Positions 48,915 to 64,000 of a stretch of DNA of 64,000 nt are shown here, piece by piece. Each line of letters starts with the position of its first letter. Within the stretch, counting starts at the first letter, position 1. Where the stretch lies: positions 1-64,000 of the forward strand of contig CAVXIF010000011.1 of NCBI GenBank assembly GCA_963761775.1. Reading direction: 5' to 3'. The notes under the pieces are model-generated. The model had not been told where the DNA came from and did no database searches. It saw only the letters and a program-made list of their open reading frames with translations. The stretch is from Parerythrobacter_A sp963761775 (GTDB lineage: Bacteria > Pseudomonadota > Alphaproteobacteria > Sphingomonadales > Sphingomonadaceae). The position numbers and the translations under genes were made by a program.

Positions 48915-49160
48915 TGGCATTTGGCGATCAGGCTGTCAGTCCGTTTTTCACGGTGTTGCGCAAAGGCAAAGCGTTCTTTAGCGGCACCTTCCAAGCGCAC
49001 CACATTATTCCGCAAGAACTTTTGATTCTGGCAAGAAGCTGGAAATTGCCAACTTTCTGTCGACACTGTTTGAGGGAAGGCTGACACATGGCATCGGCGG
49101 CCATGTCGTGGCGCGGGGTGCGAAGGGCAATGGGCGTGGGGCAAGCGCGCGCGATACGAT
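48914..49160 (+). CDS. AHH-type nuclease toxin remnant (frameshifted, 3' end unclear)
   Basis: The reading MAFGDQAVSPFFTVLRKGKA then FFSGTFQAHHIIPQEL shows the AHH signature of a HNH-like toxin nuclease. One base shift near 49023 gives DSGKKLEIANFLSTLFEGRL and THGIGGHVVARGAKGNGRGA. It then runs into sequence antisense to the protease gene, so no natural end is visible. It lacks the long N-terminal delivery part of polymorphic toxins and may be an orphan cassette module captured with Imm11. The start overlaps the Imm11 stop. Activity is doubtful. Confidence 0.5.
49089..49145. repeat. Imperfect direct repeat, right copy, flanking the Imm11 cassette
   Basis: This is the counterpart of 47968-48025, with about 1.06 kb between copies; the Imm11 and AHH genes lie between or end within them. 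It could be a duplicated exporter 5' region or the shared 3' end of two toxin modules. Confidence 0.55.
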
Positions 49161-49164
49161 GGTC

Positions 49165-50133
49165 TCAGAACCTGCGACGATAGCCCTGCTGCCGGCTCGC
49201 ACGCGGCACGTCGAACAGGACCTTGCGGCTGGCGAAGTCTATGGCGACGCGATTGAACAGCCTCAGGTCTCGCATGCCGAGGATGAGCGCGGGCCGGTCG
49301 CGCAGGCCCAGCACTGCGAAGGGCGGGGCGTCGGCGAAACCGATGGGCAGGTCGCGGATTTCCATCGACTGGATGCGCAGTGTGCGGGCGACATTGAGAG
49401 TGCCCAGCAGTTCCACGCCGTTGACGTCGGTGGTGCTGTACGGGGCGGTCCCGCGCGACCGCATGCGCTTCCTCAGGGCGAGGTTGCCCACGCTGCCATG
49501 CGCGCCGGTGTCCACGATGATGTCGGTGGTGATGCCATCGACCTTGGCCTGCGTGATGATGAGGCGGCCCAGCCGTCGCCGCGCGCGGATGACGATGTCG
49601 AACCCGCTATTGCCGCCAAGCGCCTCGGCATCGTTGACCGCGATGGTATCGTTGCGGAAGTCGATGACCACGCGCAGGGTTTGCAGGCTGTCGAGACCGA
49701 GGATGCCGTCCGCGCCGATATTGCGGGCGCGCAGCAGCGGGGCCTCGATATTGTTGAACGTGCGCGCGGCGAAGCGCAGGTCGTCCACCGCGACCAGCTC
49801 CACGGGCGTCTTGCTCGCCATGCCGACCACGGTGGCGGTGCCGATGGTCTCCAGCGCCAGCCGGTCGCGCAGCCGCTCGGTCAGGGCGGTGGCCTGCGCG
49901 CCGGTATCGACAAGGAAGCGGAACGGCCCCTCCTCGCCGATCATGACGGGCACCGTCAGCCGGTCATAGAAATCGGCATCGGAGGCGACGATGTCGTCGG
50001 CCGAGGCTGTGGCGTCGTCAGCCACGACCTCCGTTTCCGGCGGAAGCGGCATGGCGGGCGTAGGTAGCGGCTGGGGAGCGACTGGACCAGCGCGGCAAGG
50101 AACAGGGTGAAGGACAAGCGCCAGCACTAGCAC
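49165..50133 (-). CDS. Exported retropepsin-like aspartic protease
   Basis: Intact 322-aa product with a signal peptide (MLVLALVLHPVPCRAGP) and a proline-rich linker. It carries two retropepsin-type halves in one chain: FRFLVDTGAQATALTERLRD and TDIIVDTGAHGSVGNLALRK, each with the catalytic DTGA. ILGLDSLQTLRVVIDF and LILGMRDLRLFNRVAIDFAS are the flap-side and closing strands of each lobe. Bacterial clan AA proteases of this kind are periplasmic; substrates are mostly unknown. It is 21 bp downstream of the flippase gene on the same strand. Confidence 0.85.
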   Translation of the reverse strand: MLVLALVLHPVPCRAGPVAPQPLPTPAMPLPPETEVVADDATASADDIVASDADFYDRLTVPVMIGEEGPFRFLVDTGAQATALTERLRDRLALETIGTATVVGMASKTPVELVAVDDLRFAARTFNNIEAPLLRARNIGADGILGLDSLQTLRVVIDFRNDTIAVNDAEALGGNSGFDIVIRARRRLGRLIITQAKVDGITTDIIVDTGAHGSVGNLALRKRMRSRGTAPYSTTDVNGVELLGTLNVARTLRIQSMEIRDLPIGFADAPPFAVLGLRDRPALILGMRDLRLFNRVAIDFASRKVLFDVPRASRQQGYRRRF

Positions 50134-50154
50134 GCTATCGGGCGCGCACCAAAA

Positions 50155-51709
50155 TCAGGGCTGGAGCGCAGAGGTCTGTGCGGGCGTCTTGGCAGGCCGC
50201 AACATCGCCAGGCTCTCGCGCAGGATATGCGGGCGCGACAGCCACAGGATCGCGCCATATGTGCCGGCGCCCAGCGGCACGAGCACCAGCAGTTGGAGCG
50301 GTGGCGCCCAATGCGTCACCTGAATGCTGGCCCAGTAAACGAACATCGCCATTGTCACGGTCGCCACGGCAATCGGCCCCAGTTCGGCCAGCATCTGCCC
50401 CAGCGACACGCGGATCGCCGGTAGGGTGACGGCAAGCGTGATGGCGAGCAGGGCAGGGGCGGCAAGCCACCAGGCGTGGACCAGCCCCATCGGCCCGGCC
50501 GGCCCCAGATAGCCGTCGATCCCGGCAAGGAATGCGAGCGGGAATATCACCGCGCCGCACAGGCTGGTGGCGACATATATAGATGGCCTGCCCAGGGCGT
50601 TGGTCGCGGGCGAGCAGATGATCTGCAACGCGAAGAACGGCATGGCCAGCGCCAGCCCGGCGATGATCGGGATCATCTCCGCCCATTTCTCGCCCCCGAT
50701 GGTCAGGATGGCCGGACCGGCGGTCAGCGACAGGCCGACATAGAGCGGGGCGGTGACCAGCATGACGGTCCGCACGGTCCGCACGAAATAGGGGCCGATG
50801 GGCTTTCCGGCCTTGTGCAGTTCGGCATAGGCGGGAAACGCCACCTCGTTGATCGGCGGCAGGAAGCGACCGGTAACGACCAGCGCGAGGAACAGCGCCT
50901 CGGCATAGATGCCCAGCTCGTGCGTGCTGAAGCTGCGCCCGGCGATGAAGATGTCGCTTTGGCTCTGCATGATCCACAGGAGCTGACACAGCGTCAAGCG
51001 CTCCGCCGAAGCCCAGAATGTCGCGCGCGCCCCTGAAGTCGAAGACCGGCCAGACCAGCAGCCGTGCCGAGATGGTCAGGCCCAGTGCCCGCACCCCCGC
51101 CATCGCAATCGGCGCATAAACCAGCGCCCACACGCCCCAGCCCGCCATGGCCAGCGCGAGCGCTGTGACCGCGCCGACGACGGCGCAGAGCAGGTTGACC
51201 AGCCCTTGGCTGCGGAACTGGATACGCCGCGCCAGCAAGGCGGAGGGGAGGGCGATGAACGGCGTGGCAAGATAGATCACCGCCTGCACCCGCAGCAGCG
51301 TCGCGACTTCAGGCTGTCCGTAATAGCCCGCCAGCATCGGGGCGAGCAGGAGCTGGCCGATGGCGATGGCGACATTCGCAAGGATCAACATGCCGAACAC
51401 CTGCCCGATGCGTTGCTGCGATACGTTATCCGCCTGGATCAGCGAGGTGGCGAAGGAATAGCCGTTGAGAAAATTCAGGGCCGCCAGCACCGCCTGCGTC
51501 ATCGCGAACAGACCATAGTCTGCCGGATCGAGGATGCGGAACACCGCGATGGTGGAGGTCCAGGTTATGATCTGCGCAATCACTTGCGTACCCCACCGCC
51601 ACGCCAGCGCACTGCGCACGCGTCCGGCAAATCCGTCGCCGTCTTTCGACGGCACAGCGGCATCTGGCGTGGCGGAAGGCGTATTGGTCGGGATCACGCA
51701 CCTGCGCAT
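50155..51709 (-). CDS. Polysaccharide/oligosaccharide flippase, MATE/Wzx-like (one frameshift)
   Basis: This membrane protein of about 14 helices probably moves lipid-linked glycan units across the inner membrane for capsule or exopolysaccharide. Typical parts: AWRWGTQVIAQIITWTSTIA, VFRILDPADYGLFAMTQAVL, NGYSFATSLIQADNVSQQRI and, after a shift near 51000, SQSDIFIAGRSFSTHELGIY and RFLPPINEVAFPAYAELHKA. It is close to WzxC/lipopolysaccharide flippases. Start ATG 51709 is preferred to the upstream 51739. Length about 517 aa. No glycan synthesis cluster is seen nearby. Confidence 0.8.
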
Positions 51710-51917
51710 AGGTGCCAAAGGTGAACATATCGCCAGCATCCGGATTCGCCAGACTCGGTCCGAATCTCTTGGGAATCACTACCGGACGTGCCGTATCCGG
51801 CTGGCGGACATGCCACGTGCCAGCTTGGACGAGCCAAAGCGCGCCAGACCGCATTGGTCTCAACCGACGCATTTCCGCCATTCTGCAACGAATTTGAAAT
51901 ATTATTGCAGAAAGCCG

Positions 51918-51946
51918 TTGACCAAATCCAACACCTGACCTAAATG
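51918..51946 (+). promoter_or_regulatory. Candidate rRNA operon promoter
   Basis: TTGACC at 51918-51923, a 17-bp spacer, then TAAATG at 51941-51946, resembling a housekeeping promoter about 370 bp before 16S. The rest of the 51710-52313 stretch has no gene and would form the promoter and leader of the operon. Other promoters may exist in it. Confidence 0.45.
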
Positions 51947-52071
51947 CCTTCTCACCGACGCGGCGTTGACGGTTTATCCGGCTCGCATGCATCGGTCGCC
52001 AAATAGATACGGACAACCGGTCCCCCGGTGCAAATCGGGGACACCTTTGCTGTCCGCTTCGTCTTTTTGGT

Positions 52072-52085
52072 GGCTCTTTGACATT
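52072..52085 (+). promoter_or_regulatory. boxA-like antitermination element in the rRNA leader
   Basis: GGCTCTTTGACATT resembles the rRNA boxA (TGCTCTTTAACA), which recruits NusB/NusE to prevent early termination. It lies between the candidate promoter and 16S, as expected. Confidence 0.5.
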
Positions 52086-52313
52086 GTTGGTTTTTGATGA
52101 AGGGACATGTGGGCGACGGCGCCCGGTCCGGGGAATTTAAGGCTCCGGATACCGGTTAATTTATGCCGATGCCACATCTTATCGTGAACTCCACGTTCGC
52201 GGTTCGGTGATACATGTTCATTCGTATCCATTACGTTTGACAAGCAGGTATCGGCTCCTTGAAGCTTATGCCTTGCCGGATGGCAGTTTACTGTGCCGGC
52301 TTGGTGTATGACA

Positions 52314-53813
<1,500 letters not shown>

Positions 53814-53982
53814 TTTGGCGGAAAGCGCCCGGACTTGTTCCGGGAATGCTTCTTCCTCTTCCAAAGAACATTGCCGTCGTCCTCATGTCCTTTCATCATC
53901 GGATACAACAGCGCAGGTTATCTGTGTCTGTTGTTTGCCTGAGCAGGCTTGCTGCCCGCGGCGTTGCCGCAATCGGGCGGGC

Positions 53983-54059
<77 letters not shown>

Positions 54060-54098
54060 CGCCCCTTGGCTTCTTGTCGTTGCGCGCTCTGGTCTTAT

Positions 54099-54174
54099 GG
54101 GGCCTTAGCTCAGCTGGGAGAGCACCTGCTTTGCAAGCAGGGGGTCATCGGTTCGATCCCGATAGGCTCCACCA
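54099..54174 (+). tRNA. tRNA-Ala (TGC)
   Basis: 76-nt tRNA in the spacer. Acceptor GGGGCCT/AGGCTCC, anticodon loop TTTGCAA with TGC, T loop TTCGATC and encoded CCA. Confidence 0.97.
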
Positions 54175-54436
54175 GATACGTCACGCGATCTTACGCGAAC
54201 GGCGACTGGGCATTTGATCCGATGAATGGAAACACGAGATCCGGTCTTGCGACCGGTCAGGTGACGTTTGGTTGCCGACTTTTGACATTGTGAATGGGTT
54301 TTTAAATCGATGCCGTGGCGGTATCGTGCGCTCAGGTTTTTGACCTGCACGGCACGATGCCATCACAAATCAATCAAATTGATTATCTGGCTGAGATAAT
54401 TCTTCTGCATCATCGGTAGGCGTACAGTTTTTATGC

Positions 54437-54455
54437 AAGGCTGTCGTTGATGGTG
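54437..54455 (+). repeat. 5' arm of the 23S processing stem
   Basis: AAGGCTGTCGTTGATGGTG is a perfect 19-bp complement of 57263-57281. The two arms bring the ends of pre-23S together for RNase III cleavage. Confidence 0.8.
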
Positions 54456-54462
54456 TGGATTC

Positions 54463-57255
<2,793 letters not shown>

Positions 57256-57262
57256 GAATCTG

Positions 57263-57281
57263 CACCATCAACGACAGCCTT
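57263..57281 (+). repeat. 3' arm of the 23S processing stem
   Basis: CACCATCAACGACAGCCTT pairs perfectly with 54437-54455. Confidence 0.8.
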
Positions 57282-57385
57282 GCCCTGTGCATCGCTCGGA
57301 TTGTTGGCGGAAGAACATCCAGCCAGATCTTTGACGCCTTTGATACGCATCACATCGATTTAAAACCCGCACCCGCTAGCTCCAT

Positions 57386-57503
57386 TGCTTGGTGGCTATA
57401 GCGTCCGTGACCCACCCGATCCCATCTCGAACTCGGTCGTGAAACCGGACAGCGCCGATGGTACTAACGCTCAAGCGTTGGAAGAGTAGGTCGTCGCCAG
57501 GCA
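57386..57503 (+). rRNA. 5S ribosomal RNA
   Basis: 118 nt. Ends pair as TGCTTGGTG with CGCCAGGCA, and the conserved CCCACCCGATCCCATCTCGA and GGAAGAGTAGGTCG segments are present. It lies about 130 bp after 23S. Confidence 0.93.
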
Positions 57504-57547
57504 TTGAAGCTGGCGGGTGCGCGGTATTGAAACCCATTCATTTTGTT

Positions 57548-57578
57548 AAAGGGCCGACCTGTAGGGGTTGGCCCTTTT
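57548..57578 (+). terminator. Intrinsic terminator after 5S
   Basis: AAAGGGCCGACC and GGTTGGCCCTTT pair over 12 bp (one G-U) around loop TGTAGG, followed by a T run. It would end most rrn transcripts, with the initiator tRNA either read through or made from its own promoter. Confidence 0.8.
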
Positions 57579-57671
57579 GCCGTTTCTGCTTTCTGCATTG
57601 ACGGTATGTTGCGCGCCCAAGCGGCGGTGCAGCGCTATCGCAGCCTTCTTGCGCAGCGATGGTTCCGGTAT

Positions 57672-57748
<77 letters not shown>

Positions 57749-58124
57749 ACCAAATCTTTCCTTGCTATACCAACACACTGCGGCGGATTATTGTACGCTG
57801 CCTGCAGTTGTGCTGCGGAGTTTGTCTATCGTGAACGGCGCAGACGTCCATTCACCGGTGTTCAAACCCTACGAGCGTATCGCGCTGGACAAGGGCATGT
57901 TGTCGGGTAGCACTGTTCATTGCTGCGCTCGCAAGTCGGTCACACCAGGCAACATCCCGCGCGCCCGACATGTCGCCGCAAGCGCCATATGCCGTTCTGA
58001 CATTGTCGCTGCGAACTATCCGGCACGCCCGCCATGAACGCACGCGTCACCACGAGCTTCGTCGATGCGGCCCACCGGTTCTTTCGATGATACCGATATC
58101 GGTCCGATTATATGAGTTGCGCTG
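57749..58124. other. Intergenic region with nothing recognised
   Basis: These 376 bp between tRNA-fMet and the TonB receptor stop hold only short open frames without recognisable motifs. No promoter or terminator was convincing. Confidence 0.6.
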
Positions 58125-60392
58125 TCAGAAGCGGACGCTTGTCTCGAAGCCCCAGATCAGCGGGTCGTTCACGAAGCCGGTCAGGTTGTTGAAGTCGATT
58201 CCGCCGATCAGGTTTTCTTCATCGGTAATATTGCGCACAAAGCCGGCCACTTCGAAGCCGGAATTGTAATCGACGTATCCTGCGCGCACGCCAAGCTCGA
58301 CATTGCCATCGAAATTGAATTCCTGCGATTCATACAGGAACAGGTTCGTTTTTCCGACCTGGGTGAAATCCGTGAACACGTAGAATTCGCCGCTCGTGAC
58401 CGGGATGGCGTAACGCATGGAAGCGGTCAGGATAGTTTCGGGCGCTTGCGGGAACGGGTTGCCGTCAATGGCGGCGCGCGTCGTTCCACCTACGGTGACC
58501 AGCGGATCTGTGACGGTGCAACCGGCGCCGCATGCTGCGACGAGCAGGCCGGTATCCTTGATCTCCGTATCGTTGTAGCTGAAGCCCAGAAACAGGTCGA
58601 AGTTTGGTATCGGTCGCAGGTTCGCATCGATTTCGAACCCCTTGCCCACACCCTTGTCGGCGTTGATGAGCTGGTTGAAATTGCCCGCACCGCCGATTGC
58701 CGTGAATTGCTGGTCGTCCACTTCATAATAGAAGGCGGCAGCATTGATGCGGAACGTATTGCCAATTGCGGCCTTGAAGCCGGCATCGACTGAAATCACG
58801 GTCTCGCTCTCGGCAGTGGTTACGTCATTGCTGAACAGCAGCCGTCCCTGGATCGAGGGCGCGCGGAAACCCGTGGCAACCCGCGTGAACAAGGACAGCT
58901 CTTCGGTCGCTTTGTAGTTGAGCGCCACGTCCCAGTTGATCTTGTCGTCCCCCACCGAGACGCGGGCATCGATAGGGCCGAGGAAACCCAGTGGCCGACT
59001 GCCGACGAAGTCTTTCTCGTCGTCGGTATAGCGCACGCCTGCGGTGACATCGAGCCGCTCGGTCAGGGCAAGGGTGCCTTGCGCGAACAGGGCGTAGGAC
59101 TCGTTCGTTTGCGTGGTGATGGCGATAATGGTGGGATCGGGATTACCGAAGCCGTTATAGGCCGAGCTGTCGGCAGTGAATTCATCCCAGAAGTAAAAGG
59201 CACCCACCTGCCATGCCAACGTGCCACTATCGCCGGACAGGCGCAATTCCTGCGTGAACTGTTCGGTGTCAGTGTCGAGACTGCCGGTCTCGGACGGGAA
59301 CGGAATGAAACCGGGGAAGGATCCGGTAGGCAGGAACGCTGCGCCCGTGCCCCCGTCAATGTCGCCAATCCCGTCGCTATCGCCCCTGAAATAGCTGGAG
59401 ATACTGGTCAGCGCGAGGTCGCCCAACTCCAGTTCGTTGCGCCAGGTCACACCACCAATTTCGGTGTTGGAGAAATTGTTGCGCCCGCCATCATAGGCAA
59501 CTTCAAACCGGTCGAAATTGTCGTTCAGCCGGTTGCTGCCGGGGGAAAGGATGTTCGCCCGGAACAGGGTCGTAGTGCCTTCGAGCTTCTGATACTGGAA
59601 CGTCAGCAGCGAATTCAGCACGCCGGTATCCAGTTGCAGATGGGCGCGTGCGGCGATCGACGAGAACCCGCCCAGATCGGCCTCGCCATCGTCGTTGCCC
59701 GCAAAATCGGCGCCCGGATTGACGTTTTCGACAAAGTCGCTGCGGCGGGTAAATTCCCCGGCCACGCGTGCGCCAAGCGTGTCGGACAGGGGCCCGCCAA
59801 CTGCGGCATTGACCTTTACGGAATCGAAGCGTCCGTAGGATGCGGAAGCGTATCCTTCCAGTTCGTCGGTCGGCTTGCGGGTATCGAACTTGACGATGCC
59901 GGCAGGCGTGTTGCGACCGAACAGCGTGCCCTGCGGGCCGCGCAGGATTTCAGTGCGTGCGACATCGAAAACAGGGAAGCCTTTCAGCAGGACGTTTTCC
60001 AGCACCACCTCGTCCACCACGACCGAGACGGGTTGCGATGCGCTGAGGTCGAAATCGACATTGCCAAGGCCGCGAATATAGAAGCGCGGGGCGGTGCGTC
60101 CGCTGGACCCTTCGACATACAGGCTGGGAACGCGGCCGGACAGACCGCGGATATCGGCGCCGGCATCCAGAATGGCGGCGAGCTGGTTGTCATCGATGGT
60201 CGCCACCGAAACCGGCACGTCGAGGATATTCTGTTCGCGCCGTTGCGCGGTAACGATGATGGCACCCTCGGTTTCGAAATCACGCGCGCCAACCGGTTCT
60301 TCCCCCGATTCTTGTGCGTGCAGCGGGACGCTCGCGAGTGCAGCCGTGCCGGCCAACAGTGTCGTAATGAAGTTTGCCTTGCGAAATCCCAT
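58125..60392 (-). CDS. TonB-dependent outer membrane receptor
   Basis: Intact 755-aa product. The signal peptide (FITTLLAGTAALASVPLHAQ) precedes a TonB-box-like EGAIIVTAQRREQNILDVPV. The plug includes SLYVEGSSGRTAPRFYIRGL and DVARTEILRGPQGTLFGRNT, followed by AGIVKFDTRKPTDELEGYAS. The barrel ends with the aromatic C-terminus LIWGFETSVRF. This is the sphingomonad-abundant type that takes up varied organic nutrients or siderophores; the ligand is unknown. ATG 60392 is chosen because CAGGGG lies upstream and the signal peptide begins there. No SusD-like or regulator gene is adjacent. Confidence 0.93.
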   Translation of the reverse strand: MGFRKANFITTLLAGTAALASVPLHAQESGEEPVGARDFETEGAIIVTAQRREQNILDVPVSVATIDDNQLAAILDAGADIRGLSGRVPSLYVEGSSGRTAPRFYIRGLGNVDFDLSASQPVSVVVDEVVLENVLLKGFPVFDVARTEILRGPQGTLFGRNTPAGIVKFDTRKPTDELEGYASASYGRFDSVKVNAAVGGPLSDTLGARVAGEFTRRSDFVENVNPGADFAGNDDGEADLGGFSSIAARAHLQLDTGVLNSLLTFQYQKLEGTTTLFRANILSPGSNRLNDNFDRFEVAYDGGRNNFSNTEIGGVTWRNELELGDLALTSISSYFRGDSDGIGDIDGGTGAAFLPTGSFPGFIPFPSETGSLDTDTEQFTQELRLSGDSGTLAWQVGAFYFWDEFTADSSAYNGFGNPDPTIIAITTQTNESYALFAQGTLALTERLDVTAGVRYTDDEKDFVGSRPLGFLGPIDARVSVGDDKINWDVALNYKATEELSLFTRVATGFRAPSIQGRLLFSNDVTTAESETVISVDAGFKAAIGNTFRINAAAFYYEVDDQQFTAIGGAGNFNQLINADKGVGKGFEIDANLRPIPNFDLFLGFSYNDTEIKDTGLLVAACGAGCTVTDPLVTVGGTTRAAIDGNPFPQAPETILTASMRYAIPVTSGEFYVFTDFTQVGKTNLFLYESQEFNFDGNVELGVRAGYVDYNSGFEVAGFVRNITDEENLIGGIDFNNLTGFVNDPLIWGFETSVRF

Positions 60393-60611
60393 TATTAAAC
60401 CCCTGAGAAATAAAGCCGATATGATGACGATGGCGCGCACACAACGGGTTGTCTCGCACGTGCTGAAGCTGTCGAATGCGATGATTGCATACACGTAAAA
60501 CACGCTGTGCCGGATCATGCGACGCGAGCTATATGCCATTAGGCTTTATGCAAGAAGATGCCGATTTCGGCTTGCGCGGTGACTGTCACCATTTGGCAAC
60601 AAGTGTGCAGC

Positions 60612-62458
<1,847 letters not shown>

Positions 62459-62462
<4 letters not shown>

Positions 62463-63997
62463 GCGATGTTTTCCTTGTGGGATAGCGTGGCATCGGCGGG
62501 ATCCAGGATGAGGCTGCCATCACCCAGATGCTGCGCAATGTCCTGTGGCGGCATGGCGCGGTAATAGAGCCAGCCCTGTATCTGGTCGCACCCTGCGGCG
62601 CGAACCAGGGCGGCCTGCGCTTCGGTTTCGACGCCTTCTGCGGTGACATTCATATTGAGCGCCTGCGCCATCGAGACGCTGGAGGTAATCATGGCGCGGC
62701 TGCCTTCGTCCTCGCCCGATTCCACCACCAGCGAGCGGTCGATCTTCAGTTTCTCGAAGCGAAACTGGCGCAGGAAGCCGATGGAGGCATAGCCCGACCC
62801 GAAATCATCGAGCGCCACGGTCACCCCGAAGCTGCGGATGATGTCGAGACTGCGCTGTGCCGCCAGCGGGTCCAGCACCAGGCAGGTTTCGGTAATTTCG
62901 AGTTCGAGCCGTTCGGGCGGGAAGCCGGTTTCTTCCAGAATTTGGCCCAGCTGGATGGGAAATTCCGGATTGCGCAACTGCACGCTGGAGATATTGACGG
63001 ACAGCTTGATGTCGGGCCACGCGGCGGCGTCGCGGCAGCTCTGGCGCAGTACGAACAGGCCGATCGGATTGATCAGGCCGGACTCCTCGGCCATCGGGAT
63101 GAACACCTGTGGCCCCACCGGCTTGCCATCGGGCCGGTTCCAGCGCAGCAGCGATTCCACTGCCACGATCCGGTGCGTGACGGCATCGACCAGCGGTTGG
63201 TAATGCACCGTGAACTGGTCGCCTACCAGCGCGGCGCGCAATTCGGCGTCGAGCGTGCGCATCCGGTCGATATCGCGGTCCAGCTCGGCGCGGAACCAGC
63301 TCGACCGCCCTTTGCCGCCACGCTTTGCGGCATACATCGCCACATCGGCGCGGCGCAGCAATTCGGACGAATCGATGTCGGTCGCACCCATGTTTCCGGC
63401 CAGCCCGATGCTCATGCCGATGGTGATGCGCCGGTCGTCGATGGCGATGGGGCGTGCGGTGCGGTTCAGGAGCTGGCTGCAAATGCCTTCCAGCAGGTTG
63501 CGGCTTTGCGCGCCGGACAGGGCGATGGCGAATTCGTCGCCACCGAGGCGATAGGCCTGCGCATCGTCGCTGCAATATTCGGTCAGGATACCGGCGGCGC
63601 TGCGGATGAGCTCGTCGCCCACGCCGTGTCCGTACATGTCGTTGACCAGCTTGAAACCGTCCAGGTCGATCATGGCGATGGAGATATCGTCGCCGCGTTT
63701 GAGCGCCGCGCCAAGATGGCGGTGCAATGCGCGGCGATTGGGCAAGAGCGAGAGGCTGTCCGTCATGCCTTGCCGTTCGAGATCGGCAATCGCGGACAGG
63801 CCCATGCGACTGAGGAGCGCAGCCGATGCGCCGTATAAAGCGATGGCGCCCATAATCAAAGGCAAGGCGTCACGAACATCGGCCGCGTCAGTCACAAGAG
63901 TGGCAACCACTGCGCCGAACATCACCGTCACGATGACCAGCGGGGTGAACACCAGAAACTTTGCCAAGATGCCCGGTTTGCGCCAGAATGCCTGCAC
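62459..63997 (-). CDS. Bifunctional GGDEF/EAL cyclic-di-GMP protein (5' end possibly beyond the window)
   Basis: At least 512 aa. Two membrane helices at the N-terminus (FLVFTPLVIVTVMFGAVVAT, LPLIMGAIALYGASAALL). The GGDEF domain has SLLPNRRALHRHL, DGFKLVNDMYGHGVGDELI and the intact active site RLGGDEFAIAL. The EAL domain has AVESLLRWNRPDGKPVGP (ESL in place of EAL, Glu kept), LELEITETCL, VALDDFGSGYAS, KIDRSLV and TAEGVETEAQ. So both synthesis and breakdown of c-di-GMP look possible. The first usable start, GTG 63997, is 3 bp from the window edge, so the true start may lie outside. It overlaps the chemoreceptor gene. Confidence 0.92.
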
Positions 63998-64000
63998 GAT

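Noticed and set aside
49108..50067. Plus-strand open frame of about 320 aa
   Set aside because: It is antisense to the intact aspartic protease with two DTGA motifs; only its first bases may belong to the AHH toxin remnant.
59079..60398. Plus-strand open frame of 439 aa
   Set aside because: It is a GC-rich shadow of the TonB-dependent receptor, which has all family motifs.
62528..63838. Plus-strand open frame of 436 aa
   Set aside because: It is antisense to the GGDEF/EAL gene and shows no motif.

Overview
The window is a chromosomal segment of an alphaproteobacterium of the order Sphingomonadales, most likely family Erythrobacteraceae. This rests on reading the 16S rRNA, on the rrn layout 16S-Ile-Ala-23S-5S-fMet, on high-GC codon use, and on typical neighbours: folK next to tRNA-Lys, a Cbp3-type bc1 chaperone next to a YceD-like gene and BamE, COQ9 before feoAB, and an Atm1-type exporter. 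No database search was possible, so the genus is not claimed.

Layout. 1-5208 is core: msrA, a secreted-type methyltransferase gene, an N-carbamoylputrescine amidase gene, an unknown gene, an M20 peptidase gene, folK and tRNA-Lys. 5285-26961 is a genomic island of about 21.7 kb. It is bounded by a 15-bp direct repeat, TGGCGGAGACGGAGG, which is the 3' end of a tRNA-Ser(GCU) gene; a tyrosine integrase lies beside the intact tRNA. The island carries hipBA with three operator palindromes, a DUF262/DUF1524 GmrSD-like gene, an MmeI-like one-protein restriction-modification gene, a GIY-YIG-like gene, a 1,556-aa SF1 helicase-nuclease, an Mrr_N/DUF3320 partner, a ribbon-helix-helix gene with a MobF relaxase gene, and a three-reading-frame cassette of a GHKL ATPase and PRTase-like proteins. 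It reads as an integrative mobilizable element carrying defence genes, without a type IV secretion system of its own in this window.

27039-43699 is core again: DUF1134/EipA, an aromatic aminotransferase, ribD and ribE, a YgjP-YcgN-SCO block, an ankyrin gene, COQ9, feoAB, ssb, DUF177, the bc1 chaperone, bamE, hslVU, an LpxH-like phosphoesterase and a glycosyltransferase. 43766-49160 is a small accessory zone: brnTA, unknown genes, long inverted repeats, the Atm1-like exporter, and an Imm11/AHH toxin-immunity remnant. 49165-51709 holds an aspartic protease and a polysaccharide flippase. The rRNA operon runs from 52314 to 57748. The window ends with a TonB-dependent receptor and a chemoreceptor plus GGDEF/EAL pair.

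Quality warning. About thirty conserved genes, including ssb, folK, ribD, ribE, feoB and bamE, are broken by single-base shifts while their translated fragments stay conserved across frames. Genes such as hslU, the helicase gene and everything after 52 kb are clean. Many of these breaks are probably sequence errors rather than pseudogenes. They are annotated here as full-length CDS with the shift noted.
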